Source: Cynocephalus volans (lineage: Eukaryota > Chordata > Mammalia > Dermoptera > Cynocephalidae). Taken from it: a stretch of 64,000 nt of DNA. Under the pieces are notes generated by a model. It was not told the DNA's origin, made no database searches, and was given only the letters and a program-made list of their open reading frames with translations. Both the position numbers and the translations under genes were made by a program. The stretch spans positions 88,048,501 to 88,112,500 of the forward strand of contig NC_084467.1 in NCBI RefSeq assembly GCF_027409185.1, written 5' to 3'. Below are positions 44,021 to 57,290 of the stretch, in pieces (position 1 is the stretch's first letter; each line of letters opens with the position of its first letter).

Positions 44021-47000
44021 ATGCTAGGAATAAATCAACACTTTTCAATAACAGCTCTTAATGTAAAAGGCTTAAATTCCCAGATCAAAAGACACAGACT
44101 GGCTGACTGGATCAAAAAGGAGGACCCAACTATATGCTGCCTTCAAGAGACCCACCTCACCCATAAAGACTCACATAGAATAACAGTGAAAGGATGGAAA
44201 AAGATTTACCATGCAAACAGAAAAGAGAAATGAGCTGGAGTAGCTATTCTTATATCTGATAAAATAGACTTTAAACTAAAAACCATAAAAAGAGACAATG
44301 AGGGACACTACTTAATGATAAAAGTACTAATCCATCAAGAAGACATAAAATCATAAATATGTACACAGCCAATGTTGGAGCAGCCAGATTTATAAAACAA
44401 ACTCTATTAGACCTAAAGAAGGAAATAGACGCTAATACCATAATAGCAGGGGACCTGAACAACCCACTGTCAATATTGGACAGATCATCTAGGCAAAGAA
44501 TCAGCAGAGAAAAACAAGATATAAACAATACTCTAGATCAATTGGACATGGCAGATATCTGCAGAACATTCCATCCAACAGCCTCAGAATATTCTTTCTT
44601 CTCATCAGCACATGGATCATTCTCCAGGATAGATCACAAATTAGGTCACAAATCAAGTCACAACAAATTCAAAAAAATTAGAATTATTCCATGTATTTTC
44701 TCAGACCATAATGGATTAAAACTAGAAATCAATAACAAACGAAATTCTGGAAACTGTATGAACACATGGAAATTAAACAGCATTCTACTTAATGACTTAT
44801 GGGTCCAAGAAGAAATCAAGCAGGAAATCAAAAAATTTATTGAAACTAATGAAAATAATGATACATCATACCAAAACCTGTGGGATACTGCAAAAGCAGT
44901 ACTAAGGTGGAAATTTATGGCATTAAATGCTCACCTCAGAAGAATGGAAAGATGGCAGGTGAACAACCTAACACTTCATCTTAAAGATATAGAAAAACAA
45001 CAACAATCCAAACCTAAAGTTAGCAGACGGAAAGAAATCATTAAGATCAGAGCAGAACTTATTGAAATTGAAACCCAAAAAACAATACAAAAGATCAACG
45101 AATCAAAAAGTTGGTTTTATGAAAAGATAAATAAAATTGACAAACCATTAGCATGGCTAACAAAAAAAAGAAGAGAGAAGACTCAAATAACAAAAATTAG
45201 AAATGAAAAAGGCGACATTACAACTGATTCATCTGAAATACAAGGAATCATTCGAGACTACTATAAACATCTATGCGCCAACAAGTTTGAAAATCTGGAG
45301 GAAATGGATAAATTTCTGGACACACAGAAGCTCCCAAAACTGAGCCATGAAGATGTAGAAAATCTGAACAGACCAATAACACTAAAGGAGATTGAAGCTG
45401 TTATCAGAAAGCTCCCAAAAAAGAAAAGCCGAGGATCAGATGGATTCACAGCACAATTTTACCAAACATTAAAAGAGGAATTGACACCGATTCTTTACAA
45501 ACTATTCCAAAACATTGAAACGGACGCATATCTCTCAAACTCATTCTATGAAAAAAACATCATCCTGATACCAAAACCAGGTCAAGATATAACCAAAAAA
45601 GAAAACTACAGGCCGATATCCTTGATGAATATAGATGCAAAAATCCTCAATAAAATACTAGCAAGCAGAATACAACAACACATACGTAAAATCATTCACC
45701 ACGATCAAGTGGGATTCATCCCAGGGATGCAAGGTTGGTTCAACATACGCAAATCAATAAATGTGATACACCATATTAATAAACTCAAACACAAGGACCA
45801 TATGATCATCTCTATAGATGCTGAAAAAGCATTTGATAAAATTCAACACTCATTCATGACAAAGACCCTCTATAAGTTAGGTATAGATGGAAAGTATCTC
45901 AACATAATTAAAGCCATATATGATAAACCTACTGCCAATATCATCCTGAGTGGGGAAAAGCTGAAAGCCTTTCTTTTAAGAACAGGAACTAGACAAGTAT
46001 GCCCACCCTCACCACTCCTATTCAACATAGTGTTGGAAGTACTAGCCAGAGCAATCAAAGAAGAGAAGGAAATAAAGGGCATCCAGATTGGAACAGATGA
46101 AGTCAAACTGTCCCTGTTTGCAGATGACATGATTCTATATATCGAACAGCCTAAAGCCTCTACAAAGAAACTCTTGGAGGTGATAAATGATTTCAGCACA
46201 GTACACAAAAATCAGTACCATTTCTATTCTCCTATAGTGAACATGCAGAAAGAGAAATCAAGAAAGCCTGCCCATTTACAATAGCCACCAAAAAAATAAA
46301 ATACTTAGGAATTGAGTTAACCAAGGACGTGAAAAATCTCTATAATGAGAACCACAAACCACTGCTGAGAGAAATTAGAGAGGATACAAGAAGATGGAAA
46401 GATATCCCATGCTCTTGGATTGGAAGAATCAACATAGTGAAAATGTCCATACTACCCAAAGTGATATACAAATTCAATGCAATCCCCATCGAAATTCCAA
46501 TGACATTTTTCTCAGAAATGGAAAGAACTATCCAGACATTTATATGGAATAACAAAAGACCATGCATAGCCAAAGCAACGCTGAGCAAAAAAAAAATAAA
46601 GCTGGAGGCATAACACTACCTGACTTTAACTATACTACAAAGCTATAATAACCAAAACAGTATGGTACTGGCATAAAAACAGACACACTGATGAATGGAA
46701 TAGAATAGAGAATCCAGAAATCAACCCACACACCTACAGCCATCTGATCTTTGACAAAGGCACCAAGCCTATACGCTGGGGAAGAGACTGCCTCTTTAGC
46801 AAATGGTGCTGGGAGAACTGGATATCAATATGCAGGAGAATGAAACTAGACCCATACCTTTCACCATACACTAAACTCAACTCAAAGTAGATTAAAGAAT
46901 TGAATATACACCCTGAAACAATAAAACTTCTTAAAGAAAACATAGGAGAGACACTTCAGGAAATAGGACTGGACACAGACTTCATGAATATGACCCCAAA

Positions 47001-47834
47001 AGCATGGGCTACCAAAGGAAAAATAAACAAATGGGATTATATCAAACTAAAGAGCTTCTGCACAGCAGAAGAAACAATTAACAGAGTTAAAAGACAACCA
47101 ACAGAGTGGGAGAAAAAATTTGCAAAATATACATCTGATAAAGGATTAATATCCAGAATATACAAGGAACTCAAACAACTTTACAAGAAGAAAACAAGCA
47201 ACCCAATTAAAAAATGGGCAAAAGAGCTAAGTAGTCATTTCTCTAAGGAAGATATACAAATGGCCAACAGACATATGAAAAAATGCTCAACATCACTCAG
47301 CATCTGCGAAATGCAAATCAAAATTACACTGAGATATCATCTCACCCCTGTTAGGATGGCTAAAATCCAAAAGAATCTGAACGATATATGCTGGTGAGGT
47401 TGCGGAGAAAAAGAACTCTCATACATTGTTGGTGGGACTGCAAAATGGTGGAGCCTCTATGGAAAATGGTATGGAGGTTCCTCAAACAATTGCAGATAGA
47501 TCTGCCACATGACCCAGCTATCCCACTGTTGGGAATATACCCAGAGGAATGGAAATCATCAAGTCGAAGGTATACCTGTTCCCCAATGTTCATCGCAGCA
47601 CTCTTTACAATAGCCAAGAGTTGGAGCCAGCCCAAATGTCCATCATCGGATGAGTGGATACGGAAAATGTGGTACATCTACACAATGGAATACTACTCAG
47701 CTATAAAAATGAATGAAATACTGCCATTTGCAACAACATGGATGGACCTTGAGAGAATTATATTAAGTGAAACAAGTCAGGCACAGAAAGAGAAATACCA
47801 CATGTTCTCACTTATTGGTGGGAGCTATAAATAA
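44021..47834 (+). pseudogene. L1 ORF2 (endonuclease-reverse transcriptase), interrupted
   Basis: Starts at ATG 44021 and stops at TGA 44231. A frame change near 44350 opens 44359-46284, followed by more breaks near 46260, 46600 (A run), 46889 (TAG) and 47396 (TGA). Endonuclease motifs are visible: NVKGLNS, CLQETHL, AGDLN, and [10 protein letters not shown] near the domain end. The reverse-transcriptase core is open, with [29 protein letters not shown] and the catalytic FADDMILY at about 46118-46141. The C-terminal segment ends at 47834. Most of the reverse transcriptase is intact in sequence, so this is a fairly young insertion. Confidence 0.95.
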
Positions 47835-48066
47835 ATTAAAAAATTCACACACACACACAAAAAAACTGTGGGGGAGGGAGAAGTCATAACAACTACAATC
47901 CCTTGAAGTTGATACGACAAGCAAACAGAAAGGACATTGTTGAGTGGGGGGGGAGAGGGAGGAGGGAGGAGGGTTTCGGTAATGGGCCACAATAATCAAC
48001 CACATTGTATACCGACAAAATAAAATTAAGAAAAAATAAATAAATAAATAAATAATAAAAATAAAA

Positions 48067-48348
48067 CAAAAGGCTAATGAAAGTATTGCTTTCTTTTGGT
48101 CATCAGTTTTGGGGCTCATATCTTTACTTCACATCATCAGTTGTGGGTCTCATATATTTTGCCCTCTATTTTCATTTTTGCTTTTGTCTGTAGGTATTTG
48201 GTCATTTTCAGTTTCATGCCTGTCCCTGGTGACAAAGTGCATGTTACTGTTTCATAATATAAGTACTTCTAACTTCTACTTCTCATTTTTATCATTTTAA
48301 ATATCTCTGAACAGATTGAAAAGTCTTTCTTTTCTCTAAAGAATGTAC
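48067..48348. other. No feature recognised
   Basis: Short spacer between the L1 target duplication and the second mariner. Confidence 0.4.
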
Positions 48349-49634
48349 GAGGTGTCTTCAAAATGTTCATGGGAAAATGCATATTATAAACAAACTGCAT
48401 GAGTTTCACAATTATTTTGCATCAAAATAAATTTGTACTAACTTCTTACAACATGTCTAAACAGGATTCCAGTTTGAGGCACTATGACGGATAAGGCATC
48501 AGTTTGAAAAGAGCCTCTGTCAGACCAACATAAATTCCACTAAAATTGAAGCAAGAACAAACATCAAATTGATGGTGAAGCTTGGGTGGAAGAATGGTGA
48601 AATCATTGATGCTTTATGAAAAGTTTATGGGGACAATGCCCCAAAGAAGTCAGCAGTTTACAAATGGATAACTAACTAGTTCCAAGAAGAAAAGAGACAA
48701 TGTTGAATATGAAGCCCACAATGGCTGACCGTCCACATCAATTTGCAAGGAAAAATTAATTTTGTTCATGCCCTAATTGAAAAGGACTAATGATTAATAG
48801 CAGAAAAAATAGCCAGCACCAGAGATATCTCAATTGCTTCAGGTTGCTCAATTCTCACTGAAAAATTACAGTTGACTTTCCATTAGATGAGTGCCAAAAC
48901 CATTACTCCCAGATTGGTTGCAGACAAGAGCAGCGCTTTCAATGGAAATTTTAAACAAGTGGGACCAAGACCCTGAAGCATTTCTTGGAAAAATTGTAAC
49001 AGGAGATGAAACATGGCCTTACCAGTATGATTCTGAAGACAAGGCACAATCAAAGCAATGGTTACTAAGGGGTGGAAGTGACCCAGTCAAAGCAAAGCAG
49101 CAAAGTTTATGGCTATAGTTTTTTGAGATGCTCAAGACATTTTGCTTGTTTACTTTCTAAAGGGCCAAAGAATGATAACATATGCTTATTATGAAAATGT
49201 CTGGAGAATGCAAAAGCTCTAGCAGAAAAACACCTGCAAAACCTTCACCAGAGAGTCCCTCTCCACCATGACAATGCTCCTCTCATTCCTCTCATCAAAC
49301 AAGGGCAATTTTGCAAGAGTTTCCATGGGAATCATTAGGCATCCACCTTACAATCCTGATTTGGCTCCTTCTGACTTATTTTTGTTTCCTAATCTTAAAA
49401 AATCTTTAAAGGGCTCCCATTTTCTTCAGTTAATTATGTGAAAAAGACCGCATTGACATGGTTAAATTCCCAGGACCCTCAATTCTTCAGGGATAGACTA
49501 ACTGGTGGCTGGTATCATCACTTTCAAAAGTGTTTTGAATTTGATGGAGCTCATGTTGACAAATAAAGTTTATATTTTTAATTTTTATTTTTTAATTTCA
49601 TTTCCCATGAACTATTTGAAGTCTCCTCATATTT
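48349..49634 (+). pseudogene. mariner transposon with decayed transposase, plus strand
   Basis: Ends GAGGTGTCTTCAAAATGTTC and complement-like GAACTATTTGAAGTCTCCTC. The plus strand encodes transposase remnants. 48891-49118 has NKWDQDPEAFLGKIVTGDET and QYDSEDKAQSKQW, so the first catalytic Asp block (TGDE) is intact. HHDNAP near 49265 is the second Asp block. The N-terminal DNA-binding part (48470-48680) is frame-broken. Same family as 25920-27237, opposite strand. Confidence 0.9.
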
Positions 49635-49650
49635 ATGTCATACGGTGTTT

Positions 49651-49742
49651 TTTTGTTTTTGTTTTTTTGGCAGCTCTTTTTTGAGTGGGGTGTTCGAACC
49701 CTTGACCTGGTATTATAACACTGAGTTCTAACCAACTGAGCA
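49651..49742 (-). repeat. tRNA-Ile-like SINE monomer, minus strand, old
   Basis: A T-rich tail end, then gttcgaacccttgacc and ctaaccaactgagc, the complement of B-box and A-box regions. Diverged. Confidence 0.7.
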
Positions 49743-49891
49743 TAAGGTGTATTTTTCTTGCTGGTGTATTTTAAAAATATTTTGGCTTTCTTTCCCCTTA
49801 CAACCACACATATTTACTAAGTACCTACTATTTTTTGAACGAATATAAGTATGTGTGTATATACACACACACACACACACATAAAAGGATC

Positions 49892-50464
49892 TGTTAAATA
49901 AAAATTATAGGAGGCCATTGCTTCATACTGAGCTCCTGCACTAAGTCCTAACAAACCAGACTAAAAACTAGAATGGACTCACTCATTCTGAGGTCCCACA
50001 GTTTACAGAAACTGAGTTGTTGTCTGGGCTTTCTTCATACTGAGCTCCTGCACTAAGTCCTAACAAACCAGACTAAAAACTAGAATGGACTCACTCATTC
50101 TGAGGTCCCACAGTTTACAGAAACTGAGTTGTTGTCTGGCCTTCCTAGAAATCAGGAGAAATAATAGCCAAATTTCATAAACAGGCCAGTTTTAGTAGGT
50201 ATGATAATAAATTTCCCTCTACTTTAATCCTTACTAAGAAAAGTAACCTGAAGAAACCTGATGTTAACCAATCAGTTATTTCTCTATTGTTCTATTTCTC
50301 TGTTAATGCCTTACAAGAAAAGTAAGGTTGAAATGACCGACTGGTTTTTTGTTCTTTGCTTCTGCTTTCTTCAGATCTTCTCTATTAAAACCAACCTCCT
50401 CTGCTCAATTCATTGGGACACTTATTCTATTTTTGTGGAATAAAGTGTTGCCCAATTCCAGAGT

Positions 50465-50495
<31 letters not shown>

Positions 50496-50540
50496 GCCAA
50501 TTAGATCTATACCTAGATTTGTTGTGATTGTCTTTTGACA
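49892..50540 (+). repeat. LTR with internal 112-bp tandem duplication
   Basis: Begins TGTTAAATAAAAATTATAGG and ends TTTTGACA. Same family as 40559-41072. Units 49921-50032 and 50033-50144 are identical for about the first 106 bases. A poly(A) run of about 28 lies at 50468-50495 after AATAAAG. Confidence 0.8.
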
Positions 50541-51150
50541 GATCTTCTAATAGTTCCTAGCTGTTATTATCATGTATCATGCACATTTTAGTTTTGAAAA
50601 AATCGGACAAGTATTAAGATACTTATATAGTCCACCATCCACAAATTTTCTTCTATTACAGAAAGTTTTAAAGCCAGTTATTCTACTCTAAGACAGTTAT
50701 TTAATTTTATTTTTCTGTTCTCTCTCGTTTTTCTAAGTATGTCTTTCTTGGACTTAGTTTTAAACATTTGCAATATAAGGAGACAGGCTTAATTTACAGC
50801 AGGATTGTGTTAAGATGTGTTATGATGATGAAACTGGACCTAGAATGTTAGTTTCATCCTGTAGTGACTGGAGAGTTTCCAACAAAGATATTGGAAGGTC
50901 TTTTAAATGATAATGTTGTGTAAGGGGTCCATGTAGCCAGGAAGGGTCACTCATAACTCTGAGATACTCTGGCCCCAGATTCTTCTTTTTTTCCTCTCCT
51001 GGTTAATGGCACGAGGCCCATTGGCGGCACCGCTTTGGGCTCCCCTCAGCCTCAGGGTATCAGTCAGAGTGGGAAAAGTGGTCATTTCCAGCTAAACAAG
51101 CCTTCTTCCAGAATACTAGTCGGTCTGCGCCAGAGCTAATCTGGTTTGTT
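50541..51150. other. Single-copy-looking sequence upstream of the CpG island
   Basis: No repeat recognised. It becomes more GC-rich from about 51000 and may contain upstream promoter sequence. Confidence 0.4.
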
Positions 51151-51269
51151 TTCGGGTCAGTGAGAGTCATTTCTAGGAGCGGATTCGTTTGCTTACAGGA
51201 TCCGCCTCCCCACTCCTCTCAGGGTTCTTTGCCCCAAAGGACTTTGCCCTTCCTTTCGCAGATGGACAC

Positions 51270-52250
51270 CGTGGTACACTGTGCAACCGGACAGCTCCGC
51301 AGAGTCCCACGGCGAGGGTCACCCCCATCTGTCTCGTCCCCTCAAGAGGTGTCTAGCAGGAGGCAGAGCCCCAGCGGTAACGCGACGGTGAAGCCGGCAC
51401 CTGGGGCAGCCAGCGGAGTAGCCCAGGAGCGTCGCCTTAGGGACGGAGCTGACAAGTGCCGAGCTGGGGCCGCCGGAGCCAAACCGGGAACGTCGTTTGC
51501 CCGGGACGCGGCGGAAGCCGGAGCATTTGCGGGACCGGACCGCGGGAACCCGGAAACACCTGCGCCGCACTGAGCTGGCGGCAGCTACTACGGAGGGAAC
51601 GGGCGGCGCTGCGGGTCAGCGGTCCCGGCTGACCCGTCGGGGTCGTCAGCCCGGGGCGCCCGGCGGAGCTGAGCCGCGGCCCCCAGTGCGCGCAGCCGGC
51701 CGAGCTGTGCGGAAGGTGAGTCCTGAGCGCTCTTGGGATCGGGCGGGCTCTGGGAGGCCAGCAGCTGCGGGGCGGCCCGGGCAACTCTCTGAGGAGCAGG
51801 AGATGTGCGGGCGGCAGATGTGAACTCCGTCTGGGTGAAGGGGCAGTGTCGAGGACCTGAATTACAGTGCTTGCTAAGTAGGGGTGGGAGGAGACGGAGT
51901 GACACGTTGTAACTCCGACTGGCGAAGTGTGGAGTGTGCTGGGTGGAGGAGGAAAAAGGGCCTGAGGAGAGGGGTGTGTCAAGCGAATGAAAAAGGCAGT
52001 GTGTGTCTCAGAGCCTGGGGAGTGCAGAGCGAAGTGACCGGTGGGCCAGGCTGGCGCCCAGTCATTCCTTCGGTGGACATTCCTTGAGTTCGTTCTGTGT
52101 GTAGCTCCGTGGTACCCACGGATCCACAAGGACTTTGCGCTAGGGACTTCAAAAAACGGAAAAACTGCCCATGGTAAGGAGAGTACGACGGCAAGGGCGG
52201 TCTGAGACCGTGTGAGATTCCCATGAGAACAGGAAGAGAGGGAGAAAGGG
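51270..52250 (+). promoter_or_regulatory. CpG-island promoter
   Basis: Dense CpG with a core at about 51290-51830, standing out against AT-rich surroundings and free of recognised repeats. There is no TATA box near the core. It is the only such island in the window and contains a strong splice donor at 51715, so it very probably drives a gene reading to the right. Confidence 0.85.
51400..51715 (+). other. Probable first exon (5'UTR) of an unidentified gene
   Basis: The right boundary is set by GGAAG/GTGAGT (exon end 51715). The start is not defined. The frames through it are GC-driven and none has a clear protein signature, so it is taken as untranslated. The next supported exon is at 59570-59632, which would make intron 1 about 7.85 kb. 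Confidence 0.6.
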
Positions 52251-53084
52251 AGAGGGGGTCGGGGAGGAGGAGTTGGGGGAGGGTTCTTAGTGTTGAGGAA
52301 AGAAAGATTTTTAAATAACATCTAAACCAACCAAAGCACCTCTTAGTTCAGGAAAGCTAGATATAAAGAATAATATTAAATGTAGCATTGGCCCTTACTT
52401 TAGTAAACTACTTCCATTTCATTACCTTAAAGCAGAAGACCAAATCTTTTATTATGTCCTAGTAAATGCAGTATTTGAAAATGAAACCAGAGTTAAGTCT
52501 TTTTGTTTTTAGAATCAACATTCGACTCTGGTAATTAAAGATGAAATTTGGTACAGTTCCTCACTTGGTGCTCTTATTCACTTTCACTGGTAAACTCAGT
52601 TTGTTTCCTGACTTGTAACTGATCCTAACTTTCCATCCAAGTGTTGATTCTACAAGGAATGCCTTCCTTACTGTCTTTGTAGAAATCCTACTTATTCTGT
52701 AATGCCTTAAATGCCACCTCTTAGGAAACTTTCTGAAATCTACCGTGAGTCCAAAACATTCTTTTTCTCTTGTGTACTGATTAGGCTTTATAAATCTTAC
52801 AATACTTGTTAAATTTACATTGTATCATGGATATTTGAGATTTTATTGCTAGAATGTAAGCTTTTTTCCTAAGGGAAGTAATTGTACCTTTTAAATTTTT
52901 TTAACACTTTAGCACTTGAGCACAGTATCATGATAAACTCTTAGTAAATATTTGTTACATTAAACCATATAATGAAACCATCAAACTCCTGGAGACAAGG
53001 ATAACTCTTGTGTTGTAGGGTAACCTTATTTCAGATTTTTAAAAATAATCTCATATTTGAAAGTGCTTTTCTGTTCCAAGTTTT

Positions 53085-53215
53085 AGTACCTCATTTGATC
53101 CTGGTAATAAATCTTAGAGGAAGGACAGTTATTATCAACTCCATTTTATAGATAAGAATATTAAAGATAAATAGGTCAAATGATTTGCCCTAGGTACTAC
53201 ATACACTCCTTAGGC
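53085..53215 (-). repeat. MIR, minus strand
   Basis: tcatttgatcctggtaataa followed by ccattttatagataag and caaatgatttgcccta matches the MIR core read on the minus strand. Confidence 0.7.
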
Positions 53216-54113
53216 TGCCACAATTATATTTGAAAGGAATATAATTTGTATTCTCTAACACGTGTCTTTTACTTAGTAGGAACTCAGTATGTCGAATCAA
53301 TGACTGGATAAATCATAGAATCAATAGAAATAGTCTCTCAGTTGAAAGCCTACTCATCATTCAGCGTCTGTGAAGTATAACTTGATCTTCTTTCCCTTTC
53401 CTGAAAATTTTAGAGAGGGAAGCTTCTATTTGATGTTAATCAACTGTGGAATTTTTTTTGTGTGTGTGAAATTGTCAGAAATTTAAGAATAAATTATAGA
53501 CCTATCTGGGTAATTGAAATAGCTTGAATATCATCAAACTGGCAGTTAATGTCATTCATAGGTATGAATTTATTATTAAAGTTTAGATCAATAGAATTGG
53601 TAGCTTAACATTAGATTTCAGTCCTCACAAAAGTAAGTGCATGCTAAATACATTCAATTTAATTGTCCCATTAATGGAGTGTAGTGTTGTGGTTATATAT
53701 TTTTAATCACTGTTTTTTTGATGTTTTGTTATGTAAATTTAATATGAGAATGACTTTAGAAGCTAGGATGTTACTTGATTGCCTGCCCAGAACTCAGACT
53801 AGCTTATTATCCATATTTTGAAGATATCTTCTCAAGTGAAACCAAATAATCAGTTTAAGATAAGTTTCTGTATATTTAGAGATAAGCATTTTGATTGAAC
53901 AGGTATGCTACATCAGGTAGGATAACAGAAATTAGAGTTTAAGATGAAGCTGAAACTTTTAGGTCACCTAGATAAAATGTTAAGAAACAAATTTATTCCA
54001 AAGAAAAAGCGTCCGCATATGACTTTATACGTACTCTGCCTGTTTTTTTCTCTAAAGTTTGGATAAGAAGATTTTTTTCTAAGTTCATATGTGCTGTAAA
54101 GCCAATTTATCCT

Positions 54114-54590
54114 TTTTTAAATCCAGAACAGAGTAAATGCCAATATGTGACAGGCACTGGTAAGGAAATACAGGAAATACAATGATGGATAAAATAAGGA
54201 AATGTATATATGTCAACAAATTAGTTTGAAAAAACTTATGAGTGCTATTATAAAAGATATGTGCAAAATGGCATGAGGTATAGTAGAGGGAAGGATTCAG
54301 TTGCTTGGAAGACTTAGGAAACTTCACTGAGAGGACACTTGTATTTTGAGTCCTGTAAGATATATAGAAGTTCTACAGGTAGAGAAGGAGAAAGAAATTT
54401 TTTTAAAAAGGGATATTCAGAGAATGCATGAAAGAATGTGTTTGAGACAGGTAGTAATTTATGGCAGGAAATTTAGATTGAAACCAGATGAGAGGCTGTT
54501 TTCTGTGAATGAGTTTGAACTTTATCCTCTATTTGGTAAGGAGTCAAAAACTTTACAAATGGAAGGAATGTGATCAGATCTACATTTTGT
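54114..54590 (+). repeat. Ancient interspersed repeat, possibly L2-like
   Basis: Contains acaggcactggtaagg, ttgaactttatcctc and ggaatgtgatcagat in the order of an old mammalian repeat. The family was not pinned down. Confidence 0.4.
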
Positions 54591-55744
54591 TAATATCTGT
54601 TTCATCCAGAGAATAGATTAGAGTTGACAGTCTGAAGCCTGTCCCCATCGGTTAGGAGGCAAAGTGACATGAGACTTGAATAGTAAATATTGAACAAGCA
54701 TAATTAATGTAGTACATTCATATTCTATATAGTTTAAGAACAGCATATGTAAACTTCTAAGACTGTATGTAGGTTTACTTGAGAGTGGTTGCAGTTTCAT
54801 GTTTAGAAAGGGTGGTAGTTAAAAAAAGCAAAAGCACATACATAGTATTTGAATTCTAACACTGGAATCATGACCTTATGGGAGGATGGTAATCTTCCAA
54901 TAATTACCCAAGCACAATCAATCAACAGCTAGGATTTTAAAAAGTTTTAAAATCCTTGACAGTTTGTCAGACCATAAATCCATAAAAATCAGCTTATTCT
55001 ATGTGTTCTATTAAGTTTTAGTTAAATTATTTTCACATTTTTCTAAAATTCTTATTGTTTATAAATGCTATGCAGAAAAACATTGTAAGGCCCCTCACCT
55101 TTCAGGCTTAAACTCAGGCTGAATGAAATAGCTAACTAAACATTAAGCTCGATTGCCCTTGTACACTTTAAACCTAAACATTTGAAAAATCATTGGAAGA
55201 TGTTGGAACGTTGTTATTAATGTTAGTGCTTGGGGAGCAACACTGTCTTTTAGAATGATTATGTTATGTTTGATTTTCTGCATATCGATAGATACATTCC
55301 AGATGGCATGTTTTAACACATGTAGTCTCTCAGAAAGTGGCCATAAATTATGTTTAAAGGAGTCAACTTTGAATAGTTTAGTATGGACAGAAAACTTAAA
55401 ATTGGGAATTTTTTTTCTAGCTTATAAACTTTATATCTGATTACATGCTATTAATATTTCAAGTTATAAAAACAAAGATACTAATGAAAATAGTGACAAT
55501 CTGTATGTTCTTTTGCCTTTTATGTCTTTTAAAATAGCAAAGAAATTGATGTTTTCTCAAATAAGCAGTAGTAGAAAAATTACTTTGTAATATTGGTCAA
55601 GTTTTTACCTTCCCTGTGGAAATGTTATTGTTAACCATTTAGTTTATGAATGAAGTGGATGTGTGTTGGGTTTTCCATCAGAGGAGATTATTACAGTAAT
55701 TTCTTATTCATTTGGTAGCTTTGTTTTGTTCCTGAGTCTGGCAT

Positions 55745-55800
55745 TTATTTTTAAAAATATTTATTGAGCACCTACTATGTGCAAGGAATTGTTCTATGCA
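55745..55800. repeat. MIR/L2-like fragment
   Basis: ttattgagcacctactatgt, then gcaaggaattgttctatgc, is a conserved ancient-repeat segment. Confidence 0.6.
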
Positions 55801-57029
55801 CTCCAGTATAACCCAGTTTTCCTAATAACTAATTAATTCTTTTGAGTACTTAAACTTAATTTTAACCAGTCTTCCTTTGAAATATAGTAAATGCTTTCTG
55901 CCTGAGTAGACATAGAATAGAGATCATTTAATTTTTTCAAAAAATTTTTTGGATTTTTAATGTACATGAAAATATATAATATATATTCTGTGTGTGTTTA
56001 TGTATTATACTGAAAAATAAATTATCAGGCATTTCTAAATTAGCAAGTTAAAATCATATATACTTTTTTAAGAGAGTGAAACTTTATGTCCTTAAACAGG
56101 AAATGAATGGGCCAAAATATTCTCATTCTGTCCAATTGGAAATGAGAGTTATGTTAAGTCAAATGAGATTAAAAAATAACTAAAGCCTAGTCTCCATAAA
56201 AGAGAATATAAATGTTATACATCCTTTTATTACAGAACATTATTTTTTAAAATTGTTTGAGGAGAGAAAAGGTTTAAGAGGTAATTACATATAATTTTAA
56301 ATAGGATTCCTTTTTATTTTATATTTATACTTCTCAAAAAAATCGCTTTCGCAGGTTACTAATTAAATCATGATCTTTACATTGTTTTACTTCAAAGATT
56401 TAGCTAACCTTAAGAATAAACTAAGCAAATACTATGTTTCAAAACTGTATGTCAAAAAAATATAAAGAAATGGGCAGACGATGGTGCTTAAAAGATTGCA
56501 CTTCGAATTTAGCATTTTTTTGAAAGGGGGAAAGCATATTATGCCATATTGTCCATAAATATTTACTAAATAAATAAACATGGTTCACCTGATGTTTTTA
56601 AAATCTTGTAAGCTGATTAAATCACAAACATTGTTTTAGGAAAAACAAGGATAGGGTTTTAAATAGTTATAAATTATGATAATAATAATAAAAACTTTTC
56701 AATATCTTCAGTGGCTATTTATTTTGGGGTTTAAAAGCCAAAAAACAAAAACAGTGTCATCAAAGCACTGTATGTTTTAGCCTTAATATTTTAAACTATA
56801 CCTATTAATAGCATGAAAGTATTTCACATCAGAGTGTCAGCAGGACCTCCTCCTCTCTGGTTACTCTAGGGGAGTATCTATTCCTTTCCACTTTCAGCTT
56901 CTGGTGGCTGTCAACATACCTTGGTTTGTGCCTGCATCACTGCAGTCTTCAAGGCGAGCATCTTCACATCTCCATATTGCCGCCTTCTCCTGTGTATGTA
57001 TCTGAATTCTCCTTTAAACTTTTTCCCAG

Positions 57030-57290
57030 CTTTACTGAAGGTATAATTGACAAATTAACATTGTATACATTGAATTAGATCCCCAGGTATTCTCTTCTGT
57101 TTCTTATAAGGACACTTGTGACTGCATTTAGGGTCCACCCAGATAATCCAGGATAATCTTCCCATCTCAAGATCCTTATTTTTATCTGCAAAATTCTCTT
57201 TTTCAAATAAGGTAACATTTACAGATTCCAAGGATTAGGACCTGATATCCTGGGGGCCGCTATTCAGCCTACCTCAGAGATTTTTACACA
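57030..57290 (-). repeat. L1 tail fragment and MaLR-like fragment, minus strand
   Basis: ctttactgaaggtataattgac resembles an old L1 3' end on the minus strand. 57110-57290 (gcatttagggtccaccc, caaataaggtaacattta, tattcagcctacctc) resembles an MLT1-type LTR on the minus strand. Confidence 0.5.

Larger units (their letters stand above)
41856..48066 (+). mobile_element. Full-length but broken LINE-1 with LTR-derived 5' extension
   Basis: Bounded by a near-perfect 14-base target duplication: CAAAGGGCTAATGA at 41842-41855 and CAAAAGGCTAATGA at 48067-48080. The right copy follows the A-rich tail directly. In order: MaLR-like sequence (41856 to about 42045), GC-rich 5'UTR, ORF1 (from 42964), ORF2 (44021-47834), 3'UTR with G-rich tracts and AATAAA near 48017, and tail. 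A YY1-type CAAGATGG lies at 42060-42067, near the expected promoter start of an L1. Both ORFs carry stops. Confidence 0.93.

Noticed and set aside
51160-52321. Frames of 137 (+) and 294 (-) codons in the CpG island
   Set aside because: GC-rich composition suppresses stops. The residues are Pro/Arg/Ser-rich with no domain, and the plus frame would run through an area better explained as 5'UTR.
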